This document shows positions 33,480 to 45,240 of a stretch of 64,000 nucleotides of DNA, in pieces (positions within the stretch are counted from its first letter, which is position 1; each line of letters begins with the position of its first letter). The notes under the pieces were generated by a model that was given only the letters and a program-made list of their open reading frames with translations, was not told where the DNA came from and made no database searches. Origin of the DNA: Symbiodinium natans (lineage: Eukaryota > Sar > Dinophyceae > Suessiales > Symbiodiniaceae). Both the position numbers and the translations under genes were made by a program. The stretch is taken from positions 1 to 64,000 of the forward strand of contig CAJNDS010000109.1 in assembly GCA_905221605.1 (NCBI GenBank). Reading direction: 5' to 3'.

Positions 33480-33560
33480 CTCCGATTTTGAGTGCTGGTC
33501 CGGAAGCCTCTGAACTGCCAGCTGACATCTTCAGCCCTGAAGCTCTCATGATTTGAACCG
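33480..33560 (-). CDS. Possible exon, unknown product
   Basis: Reads IMRASGLKMSAGSSEASGPA and LKIGG between telomere-like arrays. Borders are not defined. Confidence 0.35.
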
Positions 33561-33616
33561 TAGCCCTAAACCCTAAACCGTAAACCCTAAACCTAAAAAC
33601 CCTAAACCCCCCCCTC

Positions 33617-33705
33617 CCACTCAGACAAAACCAGAGCAGGGTCCGCCATGAGCTCTTGCTCAGGTCCTCTGAAGTCCCTCAAGGTCGAAGCCATGACAGC
33701 CTAAA
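33617..33705 (-). CDS. Exon, unknown product
   Basis: Reads MASTLRDFRGPEQELMADPA, then LVLSEW, between telomere-like arrays. Amphipathic and charged. Borders are approximate. Confidence 0.5.
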
Positions 33706-34513
33706 CCCTAAACCTTACACCCTACACCCTAAACCCTGAACCCTAAATCCTAAACCCTTAAAACCCGGCAGACCAGAACCTGCGGCCCCCAAAGTTGAGG
33801 TTCAGGGGGTTGAGGTTTTAGGGCCTGGGCCTAGGCTACTGGGAATTCTACCCCCCTCCAACCCCCAACCCTGAACCCTAAACCCTGAACCCCGAACCCT
33901 GAACCCTAAACCCTAAACCTAAACCCTAAACCCTCCCCCAAAGCCCAGCATTTGCAGCCAAAGCCTCCATGGAAGCGACAGAAAAGGCCTGGGGAAAAAA
34001 AAAAAAAAAAACATGCCGCGTTTCCGAGGATGGCTGGGACTTTTGGGCCATTAGGGTCTATAGGGTTTAGGGTTTAGGGTTTTAGGGTGTAGGGTTTAGG
34101 GTTCTTCAGGCCCTAAAGACCTAGACCCTAAACAGCAGTTTTTGCCCAACTGGCACAAGTTAAGAAGGGCAACTGACGCCGAGATGGCCCTACACCTCCA
34201 CCCACCTCATCTTATCGTTCTTATCATACAATCATGGTTTTGTCTAGGGAGCATGTGCGAATGTGCCGCAACTGGCTGATTCCTCTGTCCTTGTGGTTCC
34301 GGACAGAATTCCTGTTCCGTCTGTAGGATACCGGGATGAGCCGTGTCCCGTCGAGGGATGCCGCCATGTTATCCAACCATGGTGCCCTCAGCATGTAACT
34401 GTAGCATTCTTTTTTCAAGGGGGTTTACGAAATTTTTGGGGGCCTACACTGGGGGTCCCTTATTCTCGTAAACCATGCTCTTGAGGGTCAGCTTGTTCCC
34501 TGCTACCACTGGC

Positions 34514-34655
34514 TGGCAGGGAATGAGGGAATGAGGGCCCTATATAATCCCTTAAAGTTGGTATATATATATATATATATACATTTATATTTGTATTTAT
34601 ATTTATATATATATATATATATGGGGGTACCTCATTCCCTGATTCCCTACTAAGA
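34514..34655 (-). mobile_element. Inverted-repeat element with AT-rich core
   Basis: Left CAGGGAATGAGGGAATGAGG and right CCTCATTCCCTGATTCCC pair with each other. The core is two (AT)n stretches. Adjacent to the donor side of the exon at 34661. Confidence 0.6.
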
Positions 34656-34660
34656 ACCAG

Positions 34661-34815
34661 GGGGGACCACGTGATGGTCGAAGTCGTTCCCGAGGGATCC
34701 AGGTCCTGATTCGTCCACGTCCTCTGGCCATCTCGGGCCGTTGTTGTTGTTAACGAAAATGACGACAGACTGAGACCACGAAGGTTGTCTGGGCCTCTCT
34801 TCCGACGTGTGGTCA
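34661..34815 (-). CDS. Exon, unknown product
   Basis: Reads SEERPRQPSWSQSVVIFVNN, then RWPEDVDESGPGSLGNDFDH and HVVPP, ending near donor CTG/GTTCTTAG. A second frame over the same DNA is Thr/Arg-rich and less protein-like. Confidence 0.5.
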
Positions 34816-34945
34816 TAAGACCTCAAACCCGCAAACCCGGAGAAGTAAGGGTAAACCCTAAACCCTAAACCCTAAACCCTAAACCCTAAACCCTAAACCC
34901 TAAACCCTAAACCCTAAACCCTAAACCCTAAACCCTAAACCCTAA

Positions 34946-36360
34946 GGGGAGGTAAGGTGCCGAATTCCCCCGACTTCCCTTGTGAAGAACTGGTGAGTCG
35001 CTCATTTAGGGTTCAGGGCTTCGGCTCTAGCTACCTTTTATATTTCATGGCTGAATTAACAACTTAAATGTCTATTCTTTCTCGAGTTTCAATACCCTAA
35101 ACATGTAAAATGTTACCCCGCTATTACAAAGCCTTCTAGTAGGTCCACCGAAGTTTAGGGCAGGGTTACAGTAGGCAGAAGGCTTTTGGGAGCTTCTTGT
35201 GTGTGCAAATATCTTAGTCCCTTGTAAATGCAAAGGGCGAAACTCCTCTGAGGGGCTTACAGGGTTTGGGGTTTAGGGTTTAGTGCTTCACCTGCAGTTC
35301 GTTCCGAAGGCCCAGAGAACCATGGCTTAAGTTTTGAGTACATTTTTCCTAAGTTATGATGGTCCTTTTGAAGGGGTCTCTTATCGTAATACAGAGATCC
35401 TTGTGTTTAGGTACGGGCATAATATAGCATCTCCCATGTGCTGGATTGGAAAAGGAGCATGCTTGCTGAACCCGAACCCCGACACAAACCTCCCTAAACC
35501 ACTACGCCCCATAAAAAAAAATCAAGCTTGGCTGACTTTGAGCTTTGGGCGTGACAACATCATCTAGTTGGCCCCCAGGAACCCTGAACTACATACTGTT
35601 CCTGAAATCATGTAGATTTTTGTTTCTAAGTTATCTGTTTGGGGGCGTGCCTTCTTGATTGTGGAGCCTTATGCTCAGAAAGGGCACACAACGTACAGAA
35701 TCCCTGCATGGTAGTTGTTCAAATTACCAGTCTCAAAAATCACGATAATGTAGGTTCCCCTGTTAGTAAGGATTCCCCTTGACCAGAACTTAAACAAAAC
35801 TACAATGTCAAACGCTGCAGTCCAAACACAAAAACAACTCAACATCAAGCCCCCCCTAAACCCTAAACCCTACACCCTACACCCTAATCCCTAAACCCTA
35901 ACTCCCTGAAAACTCGGCCCAGCGGCGCCGCCAAGGCCCTCCCCCAGACCACTGGCACCTTCGACAGGCAACACACATGTGGGGTTGAGGGGGATGAGGA
36001 GGGTTTAGGGTTTAGGGTTTGGGGTTTGGGGTTTGGGGTTTGGGGTTTGGGGTTTGGGGTTTAGGGTTTAGGGGCTAGGGTTTAGGGCTTAGGGTTTAGG
36101 GTTAGAGGGTAACATGGGGGAGGGGTAGACGATAATGAGGATACCCTCCTAGGGGTCCTATTCAGAGGGATTCTACGATACTTGGGGGTAATAAGGGGTG
36201 CCGGGGTACCCCAATTATAGGAAACCCCCAAATGGGTGAAAGGGTCCAGCGGGTTCAAGGGTGTCAAAGGTTTAAGGGTTGAAGGGTCGATGGTTTAGGA
36301 TCCAAGGTTTAAGGGTGCAGGAAGGGGCCTTTCGGAAAGAGAACCCAAACCTGAATCCTC
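34946..36360. other. Mostly non-coding stretch with mixed telomere-like repeats
   Basis: Contains (TTTGGGG)n/(TTTAGGG)n near 36005-36110, an inverted-repeat-like piece near 36130-36235 (CCTAGGGGTCCTATT...) and weak frames on both strands. I can support no gene here. Confidence 0.4.
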
Positions 36361-36369
36361 CTAAACCCT

Positions 36370-36625
36370 GAACCCTAAAACCCCACAACCCGAAAACCCC
36401 AAAACCCAAAACCCAAAACCCCAAAACCCCCAAAACCCCAAAAACCCCAAAAACCCCAAAACCCCAAAACCCCAAAACCCCAAAACCCCAAAACCCCAAA
36501 ACCCCAAAACCCAAAAACCCCAAAACCCCAAAACCCCAAAACCCCACAACCCCAAAACCCCAAAACCCAAAACCCCAAAACCCCAAAACCCCACAACCCC
36601 AAAACCCCAAAACCCCAAACCCGAA
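36370..36625. repeat. CCCCAAAA array
   Basis: About thirty CCCCAAAA units with some CCCAAAA and CCCCACAA variants. The unit equals the telomere repeat of some spirotrich ciliates, but it sits next to CCCTAAA sequence between exons, so a local variant of the telomere-type repeat is more likely. Confidence 0.9.
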
Positions 36626-36814
36626 ACTTCAGGCCCTAACCCAAAACCCCGGCTCTTGCCCTCAGAAGCCCCGCCACTAATTACAGTGGTTAGAATTCAG
36701 GGTTCAGGGTTTAGGGCTCCAGCTTTGTAGGGCCGGGCTCAGGGCTTATGGGGCATAGGCCTTCGGGTTTTTCCGTAAGTCTAAACCCTGAACGGCCTTA
36801 GGGCTTAGGGCCAA

Positions 36815-36905
36815 CAAAAGCAATGTACCGCAGTGGCCCGCTGAACTCTCGAGCCCGGGCGCCCTTCTTCTTCAGGCCGCGGGTGGGATCCTCCTGCACA
36901 GGCAC
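36815..36905 (-). CDS. Exon, basic, unknown product
   Basis: Reads PVQEDPTRGLKKKGARAREF, then SGPLRYIAF, between telomere-like arrays. Probable acceptor CCCCAGTGCCTGTGCAG. Confidence 0.5.
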
Positions 36906-37980
36906 TGGGGATGAACGCTAAACCCCCCTAAACCCTAAACCCTAAACCCTCAACCCTAAACCCTAAGCCCCCCTAAAATCCCCCCCCTACACCCCCCTTT
37001 TTGGATTCGGGGTTTGGGAGCTTAGGGTTGAAGACCCCTCCCTACCCCTAATCCTCCCCAAACCTCCTTTTAGGGTTCAGGAGCTTTGGATTCAGGGACC
37101 CCCCCCTTGACCCAGCAAAATCCCCTAAAGCCTGGAGGGTCCCGTATAAGGGTCCTTCTTTCCTCCCCTTGACATCGACTTGAAAACGCCACTCGGACGA
37201 AACCAAGATCTCAAACAGCCACCCATGTCCCTCGAGGACCAGAGTTCGCTTCGCTACTACCACCTTAAATCTTGAACCACAAACCAAACACACTTTGGGG
37301 CCTTTAGGGCTCTTTCTCTGCTTTGTAGTATTGCTTCTTGACAGGTTGCTGGTGAACTTTGAGGCCATAGGTTGCGGCTTTTCAGGGGGGGGGGGGGGGC
37401 AGGTTACAATAAGGCTTTGTTTGTGGGTTTAGGTTTGGGGTTTCGGGTTGCCCGGGCCAGAAGCCTATGCCCCTTTCCCGAGAGTCTAAACTTCAAGCCG
37501 TTCCTCAAGATTTCTTGCTGAAAGGCGGAGGGTTAAAGGTTTGGGGTTGAGGGATTAGAGCATATAGCAGCTCGCACCTTATACATAATCAGATCACCGA
37601 TTTCAAAATACATAAACAAGAAAAAAACTCATCCAGAATAATACTGGTAACAGTGCGATTAATCTCGAAAATACCCCCAAAAGCTGGCTTGTTCGGCCTC
37701 TAGCTGGGTTTAGAGTTTAGGGTTTAGGCCAAGATTGCAATCGCCAGTCTCAGAACTAGAAACTTAGTATTCCCTTGAGAAGTCTAGGGCTTAAGAACTG
37801 GTGTTTAGATTAGAGCCCTCCTCTTGGGGACATGCCTGTGAGGTAAGGGCGTTCGCACATGCAAATTGCATGCCAGGTCTATGTGGCTCTATACTTTGGC
37901 CAGGACGCTTTTTCTGTCAACTTAAACCTTAAACCCGAAAGCCTAACTGTTGAACCCTGCACGCCAAACCCAAACAAGTC

Positions 37981-38028
37981 TCAGAGCCGCGCCTGGCGCT
38001 GCCATTTGGCACCCAGGGCGCCCTCGAC
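37981..38028 (-). CDS. Terminal exon with stop codon
   Basis: Acceptor TTTTGCCCCAG, then VEGALGAKWQRQARL and TGA: exactly 16 codons including the stop. It marks the 3' end of a minus-strand gene whose other exons lie at higher coordinates. The nearest block on that side is satellite, so the gene may span it or the exon may be a relic. Confidence 0.45.
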   Translation of the reverse strand, partial: VEGALGAKWQRQARL

Positions 38029-38096
38029 CTGGGGCAAAATACAACCTTAGAGGCAAACCCTCAGCCCTAAACCCGAAGCCTCAAACCCCCAAAACC

Positions 38097-38232
38097 CTAG
38101 ACCCTGAAACCCTGAAACCCTGAAACCCTGAAACCCTGAAACCCTGAAACCCTGAAACCCTGAAACCCTGAAACCCTGAAACCCTGAAACCCTGAAACCC
38201 TGAAACCCTGAAACCCTGAAACCCTGAAACCC
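38097..38232. repeat. CCCTGAAA array
   Basis: About sixteen perfect CCCTGAAA units, an 8-bp variant of the telomere-type unit, highly homogeneous. Confidence 0.9.
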
Positions 38233-38439
38233 AACCAGCACCCCCCAACTACCCATTAACCATAAGAGTAGGGTGTGTACATATATATATGCTACCCCCC
38301 CCCATGTGCCCACACTTTTTCCTCATTTCCAGATAAAAATACTACGTTCCGCCATGCGCGGTGGTTTTTAAAGGGGGGAGGGACTCCCATAAAAACTCCA
38401 GCAGAAGTGACCTGAACAATTTGCTCGAGATTGTGGATT

Positions 38440-39690
38440 GGATGCTATGAATTTAAATAGAAATCCTATGCATGTGAATAGCGTTCCTATCAAATTTCGG
38501 CTTCATTTTGTTTTCATAGGAATCTTATTAAAATGAAAAGGAAACCCTTTAACATGAATGAGAACCCTTAATTCTATGAAATTCTATGGGAACCCTATTC
38601 AAATGATAGAATCCTATTTAAAACTGATAGGAATCATATTACATTTGTAGGAGCCTTATTAAAATAATTAGGCAATCTATGAAAATTTATTGGAATCTTA
38701 TAAACAGAAACCTCGATTTAAATCCATAGGAACCCATTTTCAATTGATCGGATTGTATAAAAAGTGAATAGGAAGCGTATTTATACGAATAGGAACCCGA
38801 TCAAAGTTAATGAGAAGCCAAGTATACTTGATAGGAATCCGAATAAACTGAATAAGGCCCCTACTAAAATTAATCGGAACAATGGGACTCCGATAAAAAA
38901 AGAGTGTGAACCCCTAAATAATAGGAATCCTACTAAATTTAATATGAGCCCCAACCAATATGAATCTCTTCCAAACGAATGAGATCCCTGTTAAACACGA
39001 ATACGAATCCCATTGACATGAATAAGAGCCCTGAAACTGGTAGGAATCTTATTATAGTAGCGGGAGCCTTATTAAAATAATTAGGAACTCTATGAAACTT
39101 TCTTGGCATCCTATGAAAATAAGTATGAATCTTTCATTGATCATAGGAATCCTATCAAATTGTTTTCGGATATACAGCTAATAGGAAGTCTATTAGAATG
39201 AACCCGAACAAATCAAAAAGAACGCGGTGGTATTCATAATAGGAACGAATAGGGCTCCTATGAAAAAAGATTCCTTTAACAAGAATTAATAGGAATCCTA
39301 CTAAATGAATATAAACATAAACCAATACGAATCCCTTTCAAAAAGAATGAGACCCCTATTAAAATTAATACGAATCCCATTGACATGAATAAGAACCCTA
39401 AAATTGATAGGAATCTTATTACATTAGTAGAAGCCTTATTAGAATAATTAGGAACCCTATGAAACTTTATTGGAATCCTATAAAAATAAATAGGAATCCT
39501 GTATTGAAGTCATAGGAATCCTGCCAATATTTTTCGGAACCGATAAAAGTTTATAGGAAGCCTATTAAAATGAATAGGAACCCTTTCCAAATTGAAAAGA
39601 ACTGGCTATAATTCATAGGAATCCTGTTAAAATGAGAAGGAATCTTACTAAAATGAATAGGGACCAATAGGACTCCTGTATACAATAATG
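38440..39690. repeat. Degenerate ~20-24-bp satellite (AATAGGAATCCTATT type)
   Basis: Dozens of diverged units around the partly palindromic core ATAGGAATCCTAT, alternating with AT-rich spacers. Much more diverged than the neighbouring arrays, so older. Confidence 0.7.
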
Positions 39691-39699
39691 TGAATCCGC

Positions 39700-41390
39700 T
39701 TAAATGATTGTTTTTTTGGACCGTATAGTTTTTTTTGCAGTCCCAGGCCTCCAAAGTGCTGTACCGTCCCAAAAAAACCAATCTTTTGAAAGCAAAAAGT
39801 GCAAAAATGCTGTACTGTCCCAAAAAAACCAAAAAAACCAAAGTTTGGAGAGCTTGGGCTCCTCCAGGGCCTGGAGGTCTCCAAACTTTGGTGTTTTTGG
39901 TTTTTTTGGGACAGTACAGCATTTTTGCTCGTTTTGGCTTAAAAACATTGGTTTTTGTTGGGACAGTACGGCGTTTTTGCAGTCCCAGGCCTCCCAAGTG
40001 CTGTACTGTCCCAAAAAAACCAATCTTTTTAAAGCAAAAAGTGCAAAAATGCTGTACTGTCCCAAAAAAACCAAAAAAACCAAAGTTTGGAGAGCTTGGG
40101 CTCCTCCAGGGCCTGGAGGTCTGCAAACTTTGGTTACGGCGTTTTTGCAGTCCCAGGCCTCCAAAGTGCTGTACTGTCCCAAAAAAACCAATCTTTTTAA
40201 AGCAAAAAGTGCAAAAATGCTGTACTGTCCCAAAAAAACCAAAAAAACATAAGTTTGGAGAGCTTGGGCTCCTCCAGGGCCTGGAGGTCTCCAAACTTTG
40301 GTTTTTTTGGTTTTTTTGGGACAGTACAACATTTTTGCTCGTTTTGGCTTAAAAACATTGGTTTTTTTGGGACAGTGCGGCTTTTTTGCAGTCCCAGGCC
40401 TCCCAAGTGCTGTACTGTCCCAAAAAAACCAATCTTTTTAAAGCAAAAAGTGCAAAAATGCTGTACTGTCCCAAAAAAACCAAAAAAACCAAAGTTTGGA
40501 GAGCTTGGGCTCCTCCAGGGCCTGGAGGTCTCCAAACTTTGGTTTTTTTGTTTTTTTTGGGACAGTGCAAGCATTTTTGCTCGTTTTGGCTTAAAAACGT
40601 TGGTTTTTTTGGGACAGTACGGCGTTTTTGCAGTCCCAGGCCTCCAAAGTGCTGTACTGTCCAAAAAAAACAATCTTTTTAAAGCAAAAAGTGCAAAAAT
40701 GCTGTACTGTCCCAAAAAAAACCAAAAAAACATAAGTTTGGAGAGCTTGGGCTCCTCCAGGGCCTAGAGGTCTCCAAACTTTGGTTTTTTTTTTGGTTTT
40801 TTTGGGACAGTACAGCATTTTTGCTCGTTTTGGCTTAAAAACATTGGTTTTTTTGGGACAGTACGGCGTTTTTGCAGTCCCAGGCCTCCAAAGTGCTGTA
40901 CTGTCCCAAAAAAAACAATCTTTTTAAAGCAAAAAGTGCAAAAATGCTGTACTGTCCCAAAAAAAACCCAAAAAACATAAGTTTGGAGAGCTTGGGCTCC
41001 TCCAGGGCCTAGAGGTCTCCAAACTTTGGTTTTTTTTGGGTTTTTTTGGGACAGTACAGCATTTTTGCTCGTTTTGGCTTAAAAACATTGGTTTTTTTGG
41101 GACAGTACGGCGTTTTTGCAGTCCCAGGCCTCCAAAGTGCTGTACTGTCCCAAAAAAACCAATCTTTTTAAAGCAAAAAATGCAAAAATGCTGTACTGTC
41201 CCAAAAAAACCAAAAAAAACAAAGTTTGGAGAGCTTGGGCTCCTCCAGGGCTTGGAGGTCTCCAAACTTTGCTTTTTTTGGTTTTTTTGGACAGTACAGC
41301 ATTTTTGCTCGTTTTGGCTTAAAAACATTGGTTTTTTTGGGACAGTACGGCGTTTTGCTCTTTTGGGCCTAAAACATTGGTACAGTAGAG
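39700..41390. repeat. ~242-bp fold-back satellite, seven units
   Basis: The marker AAGTTTGGAGAGCTTGGGC recurs near 39841, 40082, 40253, 40491, 40735, 40980 and 41222 (spacing about 242 bp, one shortened to 171). Each unit contains hairpins: CCAAAGTTTGGAGA with TCTCCAAACTTTGG around a CTCCTCCAGGGCC loop, and GGACAGTAC with GTACTGTCC. Because units are self-complementary, long open frames appear on both strands; they are not genes. Confidence 0.88.
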
Positions 41391-41559
41391 CGCTTTCGTG
41401 CTCGCTGCCCTAGGAGGCTTCGAAATCCTAAGCCTCTAAACCCTACCATGGCACCTGAGAGGAAAAAGTGTGGGCATATGGGGGGGGAGGGGTACCATAT
41501 ATATATATATATGTGAGAGAGAGAGAGCCCTTTCGGGTCTATTTTGCGTATCCTCTTGC

Positions 41560-42740
41560 TTGCCTTCTATTTAATTAATTTAGATAATTTAATTAATTTA
41601 ATTAATTTAATTAATTTCATTAATGTAATTAATTTAATTAATTTAATTAATTTAACCAATTTAATTAAATTAATTATTCTAATTAATTTAATTAATTAAA
41701 TTAATTGAAATAATCGAAATCGACAAATTTCTTTTGCGAATTCAATTAATTTAATTAATTGAATTAATTGAATTAATTGGATTAATTGAATTCGAAAAAC
41801 CTCTTTCGCTACTTCAATTAATTCAATTAATTCAATTAATTGGATTAATTGAATTAATTGAATTCGAAAAGCCTCTTTCGCTAATTCAATTAATTCAATT
41901 AATTCAATTATTAAATTGTTTTTCAAAAAAGATTTTCCCCCCTATTGAATTAATTCGAATTAATTCAATTAATTCAATTAATTCAATTAATTCAATTAAT
42001 TCAATTAATTGAATTAATTGAATTAATTGAATTCGAAAAGCCTCCTTCGCTAATTCAATTAATTCAATTAATTCAATTAATTGAATTAATTGAATTAATT
42101 GAATTAATTGAATTAATTGAATTAATTGAATTAATTGAATTAATTCAATACGCGGGAAATCCGGATTTCGATTAGAGAACCCCACATAATTGAATTAATT
42201 GAATTATTTGAATTCGAAAAACCTCTTTCGCTAATTCAATTACTTCAATTAATTCAATTAATTGGATTAATTGAATTAGTTGAATTCGAAAAAGCCTCTT
42301 TCGCTAATTCAATTAATTCAATTAATTCAATTATCAAATTTTTTTCAAAACAAAGATTTCCCCCCTATTGAATTAATTCAATTAATTAAATTAATTCAAT
42401 TAATTAAATTAATTCAGTTAATTGAATTAGTTGAATTAATTGAATTCGAAAAGCCTCCTTCGCTAATTCAATTAATTCAATTAATTCAATTAATTCAATT
42501 AATTCAATTAATTAAATGAATTCAATTATAATTAATTGAATTAATTTAATTAATTGAATTAATTGAATTAATTCAATACGCGGGAAATCCGGATTTCGAT
42601 TAGGGAACCCCACATAAGTGAATTAATTGAATTAATTGAATTCGAAAAGCTTCTTTCGCTAATTCAATTAATTTAATTAATTTAATTGATTAAATGAATT
42701 GAATTAATTGAATTAATTAGATTAATTGAATTAATTGAAG
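41560..42740. repeat. AATTAATT / AATTCAATT array with palindromic inserts
   Basis: Almost pure A/T array of AATTAATTGAATT and AATTCAATT units, interrupted by GAATTCGAAAAGCCTC segments and by two copies of a CGCGGGAAATCCGGATTTCG segment (near 42152 and 42577, 425 bp apart), which holds the palindrome GAAATCCGGATTTC. Confidence 0.85.
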
Positions 42741-42754
42741 GGTCCCTAATATGA

Positions 42755-43163
42755 GTTATCATAATTATGATAACTTTAAGGTCCCCAGTCTGAGTTATCA
42801 TGATTATGATAACCTTAGGTCCCCAAACCTGAGTTATTATAATTATGATAACTTTAGGTTCCCAAACCTGAGTTATCATGATTATGATAACCTTAGGTTC
42901 CCAAACCTGAGTTATCATAATTATGATAACTTTAGGTTCCCAAACCTGAGTTACCATAATTATGATAACCTTAGGTTCCCAAACCTGAGTTATCATAATT
43001 ATGATAACTTTAGGTTCCCAAACCTTAGTTATCATAATTATGATAACTTTAGAGTCACCAACTGGAGTTATCATAATTATGATAACTTTAGAGTCACCAA
43101 CTGGAGTTATCATAATTATGATAACCTTAGGGTCCCACCCCTGAGTTATCATAATTATGATAA
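42755..43163. repeat. Array of 20-bp perfect palindromes, 39-bp period, eleven copies
   Basis: GTTATCATAATTATGATAAC, its own reverse complement, starts near 42755 and recurs every 39 bp eleven times, with spacer TTTAGGTTCCCAAACCTGA. Palindrome arms are better conserved than spacers. Both strands stay open (S-Y-H-N-Y-D-N repeats), a by-product of the period. Confidence 0.9.
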
Positions 43164-43169
43164 CTTTAA

Positions 43170-43789
43170 TTCGCAGCTTCACCTTAAGAGAGAGGTGCGC
43201 GAATAGGGAGGTGTAATATTAAGTGATTGTGTGCTGCAATATGGAGTAGATGAGGTGTGAGCAGGTAGGTGTGCGGGACGATGGAATAAGACTGGTGAGT
43301 AGAGGGATGAAGCGTTGAGAACAAAATCTTAGGGACCATGGCTTGCGATTTGACTCCTTGCAGCAAAAAGGGAGCCCAAAATCTTAAGGACCAGGGCTTG
43401 CGATTTGACTATTCTGGGCAGAGGCAGCATCACAGCTGCCTCCAGCCTTAAGCAGTTCAGCATGTTATGAAGGATTTGTTCTTGTCACATCATCTTTCAT
43501 TTTAAGGGGCATCCATTGGAGTCTGCAAGAAGCAGTTCTTTCACAACGATATCTTCGGCAACGATGTGGCGCTGAACCGTATCTGCAATTCGTCTATATT
43601 TTTACTCACGCTACAAACAGCACAACTCTCTTCACTCTCAATTACCAGGTGACAAGATCGCGAAGAATTTGTTTCGCAGACTTCGTCGAAGTGCCGATCG
43701 TGACGTGGCGACGCAGGACTTACCTAAACGACAACTGCTTTAATTTCTCTGCCAGGAAATGAAAAATACAGAGAGCTTCCATCCGTTTT
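43170..43789. other. Unique-looking DNA, no gene supported
   Basis: Mixed-composition sequence with one short duplication (AAAATCTTA(A/G)GGACCA and GCTTGCGATTTGACT near 43323 and 43378). I find no exon with convincing borders. Confidence 0.4.
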
Positions 43790-45240
43790 ATGAATGAGTT
43801 CCTTTATCTCCGAATAGGAGATGAATGAGCTCCTCTATCTTCTCAAAGGAAATGCAAGAATGGAAGCGAACGAAGTCCGCTATCTTCAAATGCGTAATGA
43901 GAGAGCTCCCCTATTCCCTAAAAAGAGTGAGCGAGGGGAGCCCTCTCATGACCTATTTAGGAGACAGAAGAGATCTGCGCATTTAGAAGCGGAAGTGAAA
44001 GAGAAAGCAAGGGCACTCTGTCACTTCTTACAAAGAGATAGAAGAGCTTTCGGATGACCTCTTAAAAGATAGAAGAAACTCTCTCAAGCAAACGATTGAG
44101 ATTGACGAGCTGTGTCATGTCCCATGTAAGGGATAGAGAAAGTCCTTCAAAACTTTGTTTAGGGCAAAGGAGAGATCTCAAGCAAAAAGGTAGAAGAGCT
44201 CTGTCATTTCTTATAAGAGATAAACGGCTTCTTTCATTACTTGAGAAACTATTTCTGAAAAATAGACATAATAGAGAACTCCTCTTTCATTTCCTGCAAG
44301 AAGATGGAGCAGGTGTCTCATGACCTATTGCGATATAGAGAAGCTCTTTCATGTAAAAGATAGGAAATGGTAGAGCTGCGAATTCTTCTACCTATTGAAG
44401 ACATATGACAACGATAGGACATGAGCGAGCTCTCATGATCTCTTATGTAGTACCAGTGCATTCTTCTATCTCTGAGTAGGAGATGAAAGAGCTCCTCTAT
44501 CTTCTCATAGGAAACAAAAGAAGTCCTGTATAGGAAACGAAAAGACCCTTTCATAAACCAACAAAAAACGGACATGAATTGATGTCATCCATCTTGTTAA
44601 TCATCATGAGAGATGGGACATGAAAGAGCTCCTCTTTTGTTTGGAAATGACCTAGTTTTTTTTCTGAGTGAAGGATCTCTCTTTCGAATAAATGAGATAT
44701 CTTTTCTATGTCCCTCTGTGTCGTGTTTGGAAATGAGAGAGCCCTCTGCGAGAGCTCCTCTCTCTCTCTCTCCTAATGGGACATGCAAGTCCTCCTGTGT
44801 TTTGTTTTCAATGAAAGATCTCTCTCTCTCGAGGAAATGAGGAGAGGCAAGGGCGGTCTCTCATTTCCTACAAAGAGAGGGGCTTTCAGATGACCTATTA
44901 AAAGATAGAAGAAGTTCTCTCACGTAGAAGATAGAAATTGATGAGTTGTGTCCTGTCCCATTTAAGGGATGGAGAAAGTCCTGCAAAACTGTTAGTTAGA
45001 GTAAAGGAGAGATCTCAAGTAGAAAAGGTAGAAGAGCTGTGTCATCTCCTATGAAGAGATAAACGGCTTCTCTGATGGCTTCTTCATTGATAGAGAAGCT
45101 ATTTCTGAAAACTCGACATAGTAGAGAACTCTCTCTCTCTCATTTCCTGCGAAAAGCTAGAGGAGGTCTCTCACGACGTATTGCGAGATAGAGAAGCTCT
45201 TTCATGTACCAGATAGGAAACGGTAGAGCTGTGAGCCGCC
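43790..45240. repeat. Purine-rich repeat block with ~840-bp duplication
   Basis: Motifs such as GATAGAAGAGCTC, GAGCTCCTCTATCTTCTC and AGATAAACGGCTTCT recur. The segment 44008-44380 matches 44847-45240 in order. Composition resembles the 1.9-kb units at 1-5 kb, but the motifs differ. Confidence 0.75.

Larger units (their letters stand above)
38278..41512. mobile_element. ~3.2-kb element with ~45-bp inverted ends and satellite interior
   Basis: The left end contains an AT run, then CCCCCCCCATGTGCCCACAC and TTTTTCCTC (about 38278-38325). The right end contains GAGGAAAAAGTGTGGGCATA, TGGGGGGGGAGGGGTACC and an AT run (about 41459-41512). These are inverted copies of each other over about 45 bp. 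The interior holds two satellite types and no recognisable gene. It looks like a non-autonomous TIR element or a terminal-repeat-bounded satellite island. Confidence 0.65.

Noticed and set aside
36370-36625. Ciliate telomere or contamination suggested by CCCCAAAA units
   Set aside because: It is embedded in CCCTAAA-type DNA and flanked by exons of the same style as the rest of the window.
39551-41413. Long overlapping open frames on both strands
   Set aside because: They arise from the self-complementary 242-bp satellite unit, whose period leaves several frames open; no codon bias or domain.
42755-43163. CRISPR array
   Set aside because: Spacers between the palindromes are themselves repeats and only 19 bp long; the organism is eukaryotic and no cas-like gene is present.
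42682-43206. 150-166-residue repeat proteins on both strands
   Set aside because: The 39-bp palindrome period is divisible by three, so any frame without a stop stays open through the whole array.
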